NCBI RefSeq assembly: GCF_002210165.1
Contig: NZ_AQQP01000006.1
Location: 310,001-374,000, forward strand
Source: Phaeobacter sp. 22II1-1F12B
Lineage (GTDB): Bacteria; Pseudomonadota; Alphaproteobacteria; Rhodobacterales; Rhodobacteraceae
DNA length: 64,000 bases
Direction: 5' to 3'
In this document: in pieces, positions 57,976-64,000 of the stretch
How the letters are laid out: the number at the start of each line of letters is the position of its first letter
Position numbering within the stretch: position 1 is the stretch's first letter
Made by a program: the position numbers and the translations under genes
The notes under the pieces: model-generated
What the model saw: only the letters and a program-made list of their open reading frames with translations
What the model was told of the DNA's origin: nothing
Databases searched by the model: none

Positions 57976-58491
57976 GTGACAGGTTTCCTTGGATTTACTC
58001 GCCATTTCATGGCGCTAACCGTGGTGTTGGCCCTTGGCTCGGGTGCGGCATTGGCCGAAGAGCACCGTGGTCCGGTCACGAATCTCCCCCTTCCCCGCTT
58101 CGTTTCGCTCAAGGCGAACGAGGGCAACGTGCGGCGCGGCCCCTCGCTCACGCATCGGATCGACTGGGTGTTCAAGCGCCGCGACATGCCGCTTGAGATC
58201 ACGGCGGAATATGGCCACTGGCGGCGGGTAAAGGATCGCGACGGCGCGGGCGGCTGGGTGCATTACGCCCTGCTATCGGGCGTGCGCACAGTGCTTATCG
58301 AAAAGGACATGACCCCGGTCTACACACGGCCAGACCCGAATTCGCCAATCGCCGCCGCATTCGAACTTGGCGTTGTCGCGCGGCTTGGCGAATGCCAAGT
58401 GGTGTGGTGCAAGGTCTCGGCTGGCGGTTACAAGGGCTGGATCGAAAAACAGTCCCTCTGGGGCGTCGCACCGGACGAAATTCGCGAGTAA
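57976..58491 (+). CDS. Exported SH3-domain protein
   Basis: A 171-residue protein. The proposed GTG start at 57976 gives a signal peptide with a basic head (VTGFLGFTRHFMALTVVL). A later ATG at 58009 leaves a short, neutral signal. Two bacterial SH3-like repeats follow (NVRRGPSLTHRIDWVF and YTRPDPNSPIAAAFELG), ending GGYKGWIEKQSLWGV. These domains often bind peptidoglycan. The start is uncertain. Confidence 0.7.
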   Translation: MTGFLGFTRHFMALTVVLALGSGAALAEEHRGPVTNLPLPRFVSLKANEGNVRRGPSLTHRIDWVFKRRDMPLEITAEYGHWRRVKDRDGAGGWVHYALLSGVRTVLIEKDMTPVYTRPDPNSPIAAAFELGVVARLGECQVVWCKVSAGGYKGWIEKQSLWGVAPDEIRE

Positions 58492-58626
58492 AATACGCGC
58501 GACAGCCTACCCTTCGCCCAGCTAAGCAGCCACAAGCCATCTCAACCGGATTTTACCGCCCGTGGGTCTGGCATCCCGGTCATTTCCAGCTAGGTTCCCG
58601 CTCAGGACCCCCAGCAAGGAATGACC

Positions 58627-59631
58627 ATGTTTGCCATCACCTACCGCTCTTTCGGACCGGCCAGCGACGTTCTTACCCTCGAGGAAATGGATTCGCCCGT
58701 CCCCGGCCCCGGAGAAGTGCTGGTGGATCTGGCCTATTCGGGGGTGAACCCGTCCGATGTGAAACTGCGCGCGGGTGCGCGCGCCGGGGCAACCGCCACC
58801 GAGCTGCCCTACCCCGCTATCATCCCGCATAGCGACGGCTCCGGTGTCATCAAGGCCGTGGGCGAAGGGGTCGATCTGGCGCGGATCGGACAAAAGGTCT
58901 GGCTCTGGAACGCCCAGTGGCAACGGGCCTTTGGCAGTGCCTGCACCGAAATCGCCCTGCCCGCCTATCAGGCGGTACCGCTGCCCGACGGGGTAAGCCT
59001 TGAGACCGGTGCTGTCCTCGGCATTCCCGGCCTGACCGCGTGTCACACCGTTTTCAGCGGTGGCGAGGTATCTGGCAAGACCGTTCTGGTTCAGGGTGGT
59101 TCCGGCACCGTCGGGTATCTGGCCGTTCAACTGGCGAAATGGGGCGGCGCAAAGGTCATCGCCACCGCAGGGGCAGACCGTCAGGATCTTGCCCGGCAGG
59201 CGGGCGCGGATACTGTGCTTGACCACAAGGCACCGGATCTCGCGCAGCAGATCCTTGATGCAAACGACGGAAAGCATATCGATCACATCGTCGAAGTCGA
59301 ATTCGGCAGCAATGTTCACACCGATACCGCCGTGATCGCGGAAAGCGGCCGGATCACCGCCTATGGCTCGGCGCTGGAACGAGAACCCGCGCTGCCGTTC
59401 TACCCACTCATGTTCAAGAACGTCATTCTCGAGATGACGCTTGTCTATTCTCTCTCGCCGGAAAAACGCGACCGCGCCATCGCGCGGCTGCATCAGGCGC
59501 TGGACGCCGGAGCACTCACCTGCCCCATCGAAGGCATCTACGATCTCGCCGATTGCGCTTCGGCGCATGAGGCGGTCGAAGCAGGCCACCGCAGCGGCGC
59601 CGTTTTGGTGCGCACAGAAAACCCGGACTGA
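58627..59631 (+). CDS. NADPH:quinone oxidoreductase-like MDR enzyme
   Basis: A 334-residue zinc-independent medium-chain dehydrogenase. The Rossmann motif VQGGSGTVGYLAVQLAKWGG is near residue 155, and the N-terminal GroES-like domain is normal. It is a separate paralogue of the enzyme at 49105. AAGGA lies 6 bases before ATG 58627 and directly abuts an earlier ATG at 58621, so the second start is favoured. Confidence 0.85.
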   Translation: MFAITYRSFGPASDVLTLEEMDSPVPGPGEVLVDLAYSGVNPSDVKLRAGARAGATATELPYPAIIPHSDGSGVIKAVGEGVDLARIGQKVWLWNAQWQRAFGSACTEIALPAYQAVPLPDGVSLETGAVLGIPGLTACHTVFSGGEVSGKTVLVQGGSGTVGYLAVQLAKWGGAKVIATAGADRQDLARQAGADTVLDHKAPDLAQQILDANDGKHIDHIVEVEFGSNVHTDTAVIAESGRITAYGSALEREPALPFYPLMFKNVILEMTLVYSLSPEKRDRAIARLHQALDAGALTCPIEGIYDLADCASAHEAVEAGHRSGAVLVRTENPD

Positions 59632-59707
59632 CACGGCGCGCATAGAGGGCGTTGCGTCCGCGCGCCGTCGCGCTACCCTGACCCGGATTTTCAGCGACGG
59701 ATTTCCC

Positions 59708-61054
59708 ATGCGCCTGTTTTACCGTTTCCTTTTTGCGACCCTCCTTGCGGGTATCTTTGCGGCTCAGCCCTTGCCCGCCGCCGCGCAGACAGATGCCCAG
59801 CAACCCGATGGCACGATTGCCGTTCAGAACGTTGCTGGTCAGGACGCCGCCATCGCCGCACGGCTGCGTAACATTCTCGCAGGGCTCAGCGGCTATGACG
59901 ATGTCACGGTCGAGGTGTCTTCGGGCATTGTCACCCTTCGCGGAACCGCGCTTGACGGGGAATCGATGACCCGGCTGGCCGATATTGCGGCCCGAGTCGA
60001 AGGTGTCGTCGCCATTGAAAACGAGGTGACCGAATCCGCGGATGTCGCGGAAAGGCTGAATCCGGCGGTCGCAAGGTTCCGCGCGCGGCTGACGCAACTG
60101 GTGGCGATGCTGCCGCTGTTCTCGATCGCCCTGATTGCCGCCGGGCTGATTGCTGCCTTGGGGTTCTGGATCGCCCGGTTGCGCTGGCCGCTCGACAGGA
60201 TCGCGCCGAATGCCTTTATCGCGGATATCTACCGCCAGATCCTGCGAATCGTCTTTGTGATCGCGGGGATCGTGGTCGGGCTTGATATTCTTGGCGCCAC
60301 GGCGCTCTTGTCGACCATCCTTGGCGCGGCCGGTATCGCGGGTCTGGCCATCGGCTTTGCCGTTCGGGATACGGTCGAGAACTTTATCGCCTCGGTGCTG
60401 TTATCGATGCGTCAGCCGTTCCGTCCGAATGACGTGGTCGAAATCGAAGGCGATATCGGCAAGGTGATCCGCCTGACCTCCCGGGCCACGATTTTGCTGA
60501 GTTTCGACGGCAATCATATCCGCATCCCCAACGCGACGGTGTTCAAGGCGCGAATCGTGAATTTCACCCGAAACGACGAACGCCGGTTCACGATCGATCT
60601 TGGCGTCGCTTCGGATACGAATCTCGCCGCCGCGCAGGAACTGGCCCTGAACACGGTGACATCCCTGCCATTCATTCTGGACGAACCTGCCGCGCAGGTC
60701 TGGATCGAAACGCTGGGCGACAGCGCGGTGATCCTGCGCGTCGCCGCATGGATATCGCAGGCCGAAACCAGCCATGTGCTGGCCCGCTCCGAAGCGACGC
60801 GGCTTTGCCTGATTGCCTTTGCGAAAGCCGATATAGACATGCCCGAGCCCAGCTTTCGACTGGTCGGCGCCACGGGCGCAGCGCCACAGGCCAAACCCAT
60901 CACGCAATCAAAATCCCCCGATTCCGTGCCGCCTGAGACTGCGCCGCAGAAAACCAACGCCTCTGCCGAGGCCCAACTGGACAGAATCATCGACGAAGAA
61001 AGAAAGCACGAAGAGGAAAAGGATCTGCTTAATCACACCGCTCCGTCAGAATAG
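59708..61054 (+). CDS. Mechanosensitive channel (MscS) with BON domain
   Basis: A 448-residue protein. The signal peptide or first anchor is MRLFYRFLFATLLAGIFAAQ. A BON domain covers about residues 45-115 (RLRNILAGLSGYDDVTVEV). Membrane helices and the MscS pore segment (ILGAAGIAGLAIGFAVRDTV) follow at about residues 140-230, then the beta domain (DVVEIEGDIGKVIRLTSRAT) and an acidic, charged C-terminal tail. It protects cells during osmotic downshock. ATG 59708 begins the signal segment. Confidence 0.9.
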   Translation: MRLFYRFLFATLLAGIFAAQPLPAAAQTDAQQPDGTIAVQNVAGQDAAIAARLRNILAGLSGYDDVTVEVSSGIVTLRGTALDGESMTRLADIAARVEGVVAIENEVTESADVAERLNPAVARFRARLTQLVAMLPLFSIALIAAGLIAALGFWIARLRWPLDRIAPNAFIADIYRQILRIVFVIAGIVVGLDILGATALLSTILGAAGIAGLAIGFAVRDTVENFIASVLLSMRQPFRPNDVVEIEGDIGKVIRLTSRATILLSFDGNHIRIPNATVFKARIVNFTRNDERRFTIDLGVASDTNLAAAQELALNTVTSLPFILDEPAAQVWIETLGDSAVILRVAAWISQAETSHVLARSEATRLCLIAFAKADIDMPEPSFRLVGATGAAPQAKPITQSKSPDSVPPETAPQKTNASAEAQLDRIIDEERKHEEEKDLLNHTAPSE

Positions 61055-61118
61055 GTCATTTTTTGCCATTTCAGGCCTTGCACCGCGCTGCCGCTCGGCT
61101 TAATTAGCCGCTCACTGT

Positions 61119-61193
61119 TGGGGTGTAGCCAAGCGGTAAGGCAGCGGTTTTTGGTACCGTGTACCGTAGGTTCGAATCCTACCACCCCAGCCA
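61119..61193 (+). tRNA. tRNA-Gln (UUG)
   Basis: A 75-base tRNA including CCA. The acceptor stem is TGGGGTG / CACCCCA. The anticodon stem GCGGT / ACCGT (61144-61148 with 61156-61160) flanks a loop carrying the anticodon TTG at 61151-61153. The T-arm is GTAGG-TTCGAAT-CCTAC. The CCA end is genome-encoded. The element that follows probably integrated here. Confidence 0.96.
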
Positions 61194-61279
61194 GTACTCT
61201 TCCTGAGAATGCTCCATACGGATCCGGGCACCGGTTGTGCCGGAATGCCCCCGTTTAGTGCCCCAGTGGTTTTGGTACT

Positions 61280-61297
61280 TAACGGGTGTAACGGGTG
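61280..61297 (+). repeat. Tandem 9-mer TAACGGGTG x2
   Basis: Two exact, adjacent copies between the tRNA and the HNH gene. A related pair, TTACGGGTG-CTGCGGGTG, lies at 63259-63276 upstream of the helicase gene. Confidence 0.6.
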
Positions 61298-61341
61298 AGT
61301 TGGGAGACCTCCAGCCGGGGGCTGAAGGCCACCTTCACAGG

Positions 61342-61716
61342 TTAGAGCAGATCGAAGTCCACCCCATTCGCCCAGAAGTCCCAGTCGTCGCGCTTGTTGT
61401 CCGCGACTGACCCCGGGACGAGATGATCCGGTCGACAGCACAGCTCGTTATGACAACGATGACGGATCACTGTAGCCTGGTCGAGCACCTCCCGGTTCAA
61501 CACGCAGTAGACGAACCTCGCCACGGCTACCTGACGCCCGTGGAAGCGCACCTTGGGCCTCTGGGTAGTCCCGGACACCCAGCACCCATTCTCATCCTCC
61601 TCGGTCTGCGCTAGGAGGGAGTTGGTCCTCGCAAGGGCCTCCTCGTGGTGATTGCTAATAACATCTTCGAGCCAAAGCTCGCTATCGTCTTGATAAGTGA
61701 AGTGAATATCCTTCAT
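61342..61716 (-). CDS. HNH endonuclease
   Basis: A 124-residue protein. The zinc/HNH region is IRHRCHNELCCRPDHLVPGS (residues 84-103), with a cysteine/histidine set typical of phage-encoded HNH homing or packaging nucleases. The rest has no assigned function. Its ATG overlaps the stop of the helicase gene by 4 bases (ATGA), implying coupling. A near-identical inverted copy of residues about 31-64 lies at the right edge of the window. Confidence 0.8.
   Translation of the reverse strand: MKDIHFTYQDDSELWLEDVISNHHEEALARTNSLLAQTEEDENGCWVSGTTQRPKVRFHGRQVAVARFVYCVLNREVLDQATVIRHRCHNELCCRPDHLVPGSVADNKRDDWDFWANGVDFDLL
61525..61625 (-). repeat. 101-bp inverted repeat, copy 1 (within HNH gene)
   Basis: The reverse complement of this block equals 63900-64000 except at one base (61588 versus 63937). 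It covers codons 31-64 of the HNH gene. The homology may continue beyond 64000, where the window ends. Confidence 0.95.
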
Positions 61717-63110
61717 TCGATGATCTCCACATCTGCTGCTGGATCATGTCGATCAAGGTAGTCGCTAACGCGCTCAGCCTCGAAGTCAGGCCCATAGACC
61801 TTCCCGCGATCAATCCAGAAGCCGGGTTTGACCCAGATTGCGCGAGCAAAGTCTTTGCCACCCCATTTAACCTTGGTCTTCTGCCATTCGAGATCGTCCA
61901 TGAGGTGCTTGGTTTGATTAATGTTTGCGTTGAGATTCTTTCTTACGAACTCAACGACATTAGCCTCCGGCAGCACAACCAACCCACGCTCGTTCAGGAG
62001 TTCGTCTAGCTGGTCAAGGATTGTCTGACGGCTGGCTTGCTGTAGCCTCAGCATAATCGGGGTCGCGTGATCAGCAACATTTAAGCTCTTTGCACTGAAA
62101 CTCGCCGGAATCACACGCTGCATCAGAGCGTTATACAACCGCGCAACACTAGCTGTATCATCCAATATGTGATGAACCTTCTCCACCAGTTGCGCAAACT
62201 CAGCAGCCTTGGAACCTCCAGAACGGCCTTCGTGGTTTACGTCTATGACTAGGTACCGCCGTTCACCTTCATCCATCCAAGTCGGCGCATAGTTCGAAGT
62301 AAAAACGAAGCAGCAGCATTGCTTAGCCCGCTCAGCTTCCAAACCCTTACGCTCGATCTGAACGTGCGGATCAGTGATGAAGGTCTTTATTGCATTTCCT
62401 TGGGCGGAACCCGGCTTGATCTGCGTCTCCTCGCATATGATCAGCTTGCTGGTGAGCACGGTCGCATTGAACTGCTGGGTAAGCTTGCTGACGTTGTTCT
62501 GCGTGACGGTATTTTTGACACCAAAGAGCTCTGTCAAAATTCGACACGTAGTACTCTTCCCGGTGCCCTTTCCCTTGGAATACAGAAACGGTGCCCAAGA
62601 GGGCTTGTCGCCTTCGTTCTGGAGACACCAAGCGACCCAGTTGAGGAACTGCTCGCGGTCTTCCCTGCACTGGAAGAAGGTATCAAAAAACTCTTCGATT
62701 ACCCCGCAATCGGCGGCGTTGAGTTTGAGCTGACGGTAGTCGGGCTCGACCCAAGTGTTCGCTGAAGCTGCACCACGTGACATCACGAGGCGCTTGGTGT
62801 TACCGGGCTCACAGACCGTAGCCCCACTCCAGACTTGGAAACAACGATCAATGTCGGTGTGGCGTGTATCAATGAGTAATCTGAACAGTCCCTTAAGTAT
62901 CTCGTTGCTGAGGGACACGTCTGGGTGCTCTTCTCTGATCCTGTTGAGGATCATCGTCTCGACATCTACTCGGGACAGCGGTGTGCCGAGGTGATCGATG
63001 TCGTAGAACTTGTTATCTCTGCGTAGGAATTGATTACCGTAGGCCTTAGCCAGGGCTCGTGTGTGCGCTTCGGTTGAGGTCTCGGGTTTGGATCGTGATT
63101 TGATTGTCAT
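61713..63110 (-). CDS. SF3-type helicase, phage/plasmid primase-helicase C-terminal part
   Basis: A 465-residue protein. Walker A is GKGTGKST (residues about 180-187) and Walker B-like LIICEE follows at about 223-228, consistent with superfamily 3/DUF5906 (NrS-1 type) replicative helicases. A primase domain is missing at the N-terminus, so it may load onto a separately primed or virus-like origin. ATG 63110 has GGAGAA upstream at a longish spacing; 63137 is an alternative start without a ribosome binding site. Codon usage is less GC-rich than the chromosome around it. Confidence 0.82.
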   Translation of the reverse strand: MTIKSRSKPETSTEAHTRALAKAYGNQFLRRDNKFYDIDHLGTPLSRVDVETMILNRIREEHPDVSLSNEILKGLFRLLIDTRHTDIDRCFQVWSGATVCEPGNTKRLVMSRGAASANTWVEPDYRQLKLNAADCGVIEEFFDTFFQCREDREQFLNWVAWCLQNEGDKPSWAPFLYSKGKGTGKSTTCRILTELFGVKNTVTQNNVSKLTQQFNATVLTSKLIICEETQIKPGSAQGNAIKTFITDPHVQIERKGLEAERAKQCCCFVFTSNYAPTWMDEGERRYLVIDVNHEGRSGGSKAAEFAQLVEKVHHILDDTASVARLYNALMQRVIPASFSAKSLNVADHATPIMLRLQQASRQTILDQLDELLNERGLVVLPEANVVEFVRKNLNANINQTKHLMDDLEWQKTKVKWGGKDFARAIWVKPGFWIDRGKVYGPDFEAERVSDYLDRHDPAADVEIIE

Positions 63111-63141
63111 TTTTGTTATTATTCTCCAATCAATCATGCTG

Positions 63142-63226
63142 CCGACTTATGCTCTACGCCTCTCTGGAGAGCTCGAACCTGGGAAAGTCGGATAGGCGTA
63201 AAATCGGCATAAATTCGAGTGCTCTC
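63142..63226 (-). other. Structured intergenic segment with crossing inverted repeats
   Basis: Between the HEPN-protein gene and the helicase gene. CCGACTT (63142) pairs with AAGTCGG (63185). TACGCCT (63155) pairs with AGGCGTA (63194). GAGAGC-TCGAA (63167) pairs with TTCGA-gt-GCTCTC (63214). The first two pairs cross, giving a pseudoknot-like arrangement. A replication origin or a regulatory RNA is possible. Confidence 0.5.
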
Positions 63227-63258
63227 TCCTATAGATTGCCCTGGAAGAATTCAGGGGG

Positions 63259-63276
63259 TTACGGGTGCTGCGGGTG
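63259..63276 (+). repeat. Tandem 9-mer TTACGGGTG-CTGCGGGTG
   Basis: Two adjacent nonamers sharing CGGGTG with the pair at 61280-61297, in the same orientation. Iteron-like, but only two units. Confidence 0.5.
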
Positions 63277-63326
63277 TAGGTCATTCAGAGCCCCAGAACC
63301 GGGCTCATATGACTGGACGCGGCTTT

Positions 63327-63881
63327 TTATGAACGCGTCGCGCTAGGCTCGCGGGACACTTCGGTTGCCCCTAGCAGCACTCTGGAGGCGTGGGTGAAGT
63401 TACCGACCTGATCATCCAGTCCTGACGTCCATTTCTGACCATGCACCAAGTTCCCACGAAGGCGATAGGCAATGAGCAGCAGTGCCTCGACCTTCTCCCT
63501 CGTCGAGTTTGGCCCTGCATTCAGAACTTGTTCGATACGATGTCTTGCGCTGTGGTCGGCCTGGATCAGAGCAGCAAAATGTTCGGTCGGTCTTGGAATT
63601 CGGTGGTATCGTTCTCGGAAGAAATCAAACGAGGGCTGGAACTTTGAGAAGTCGGCATTCTCCGGGATCTTATTAGCAGAGAAGTTCTGGATACTAGTCC
63701 GATAATTCAGTGGAGCTTGATCGAGCTGTGCTTGACCGATCATTCCGAGACAATCGTGCTCGAATTTGCCCCAGCACAGGATAAAACCCCCTGCCATGGC
63801 TAGGGTCCCGTGGCTGGGTTGTGTGCCTCCGAGGGCGTTAAGACGGCCCAATATATGATTTACCTCATCCACAATGCTCAT
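63327..63881 (-). CDS. HEPN-motif protein, function unknown
   Basis: A 184-residue mostly helical protein. Arg142 and His147 (RGNLVH) form the R-x4-H motif that marks HEPN nucleases and nucleotide-binding proteins, preceded by a helix (EALLLIAYRL). It resembles small Apea-like HEPN proteins. HEPN domains occur in toxin-antitoxin, abortive-infection and CRISPR systems, but no antitoxin or partner is obvious here. The start is 11 bases from the truncated HNH copy on the opposite strand. Confidence 0.65.
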   Translation of the reverse strand: MSIVDEVNHILGRLNALGGTQPSHGTLAMAGGFILCWGKFEHDCLGMIGQAQLDQAPLNYRTSIQNFSANKIPENADFSKFQPSFDFFRERYHRIPRPTEHFAALIQADHSARHRIEQVLNAGPNSTREKVEALLLIAYRLRGNLVHGQKWTSGLDDQVGNFTHASRVLLGATEVSREPSATRS

Positions 63882-63892
63882 TCCGACCTCCC

Positions 63893-64000
63893 ATGTTAGC
63901 CAACTCCCTCCTAGCGCAGACCGAGGAGGATGAGAACGGGTGCTGGGTGTCCGGGACTACCCAGAGGCCCAAGGTGCGCTTCCACGGGCGTCAGGTAGCC
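63893..64000 (+). CDS. HNH endonuclease, inverted second copy (partial)
   Basis: The frame from ATG 63893 reads MLANSLLAQTEEDENGC onward and is identical in sense to residues about 33-64 of the HNH protein at 61342. The first ~30 residues of the other copy are absent, so this copy either starts anew or was truncated at a rearrangement. No clear ribosome binding site precedes the ATG. Only 36 codons are visible. Confidence 0.6.
   Translation, partial: MLANSLLAQTEEDENGCWVSGTTQRPKVRFHGRQVA
63900..64000 (+). repeat. 101-bp inverted repeat, copy 2
   Basis: Reverse complement of 61525-61625 with one mismatch at 63937. The block continues to the window edge and probably beyond. Confidence 0.95.

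Larger units (their letters stand above)
61194..64000. mobile_element. Probable integrated element adjacent to tRNA-Gln (left part)
   Basis: Starting at the tRNA 3' end, base composition shifts towards A+T and the genes are phage/plasmid-type: HNH nuclease, SF3 helicase and a HEPN-motif protein. A second HNH copy is truncated by the window. No integrase is visible, so the element may be incomplete here or its integrase lies beyond 64000. The insertion site is inferred to be the tRNA 3' end; the other attachment site is not in the window. Confidence 0.65.

Overview
The window reads as chromosomal DNA of a roseobacter-type alphaproteobacterium (Rhodobacteraceae). The evidence is a GC-rich coding background, a propionyl-CoA/methylmalonyl-CoA locus with a PccR-type regulator, a betI-betC-betB-betA choline/choline-O-sulfate cluster, a LysR/DUF1127 divergent pair, an HdaA-ppk-ppx group, and a dispersed GCCTCCGGC-type repeat after stop codons. 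No species is claimed.

Layout. 1-6 kb: start of a peptidase T-like gene, an AI-2E family permease, HdaA, and polyphosphate kinase and exopolyphosphatase. 6-11.5 kb (minus strand): methylmalonyl-CoA mutase followed by MAPEG, VOC, TerB-DnaJ, EEP-phosphatase and small secreted protein genes. 11.6-24.3 kb: pccA and pccB separated by small genes and bracketed by two RTX genes, one a repeat-only protein and one an M10 zinc protease, then a Bcr/CflA efflux pump and pccR. TTTGCAAA-type sites lie upstream of both pccB and pccR, so the regulator probably controls propionyl-CoA carboxylation and itself. 24.3-30.5 kb: a thermonuclease-like protein and the bet operon with a palindromic operator. 30.5-34.7 kb: a DMT exporter, ArgO/ArgP-like exporter and regulator, and YebC. 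34.8-44.1 kb: two SLC13 permeases, an FAD dehydrogenase, and a five-gene minus-strand run (mgtE, 5-formyl-THF cyclo-ligase, YmdB-like phosphodiesterase, DMT, SLC13). 44.2-50 kb: guanine deaminase and 8-oxoguanine deaminase, a CAP protein, a HisN-like phosphatase, an XRE regulator and a quinone oxidoreductase. 50-61 kb: LysR/DUF1127, Bax inhibitor-1, GNAT, L33, a D-lactate dehydrogenase/ggt/2-hydroxyacid dehydrogenase run, an SH3 protein, a second quinone oxidoreductase and an MscS channel.

From 61.1 kb to the end the character changes. A tRNA-Gln gene is followed by visibly more AT-rich DNA with an HNH nuclease gene, an SF3-type helicase gene, a structured intergenic segment and a HEPN-motif protein. 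A second, inverted copy of the HNH gene is cut by the window end. A 101-bp inverted repeat (100/101 identical) flanks the helicase and HEPN genes. This looks like the edge of an integrated mobile element and is the part of the window most likely to hold something undescribed.

Two genes missed by simple length filters are included: rpmG (55 aa) and a 55-residue lipoprotein.
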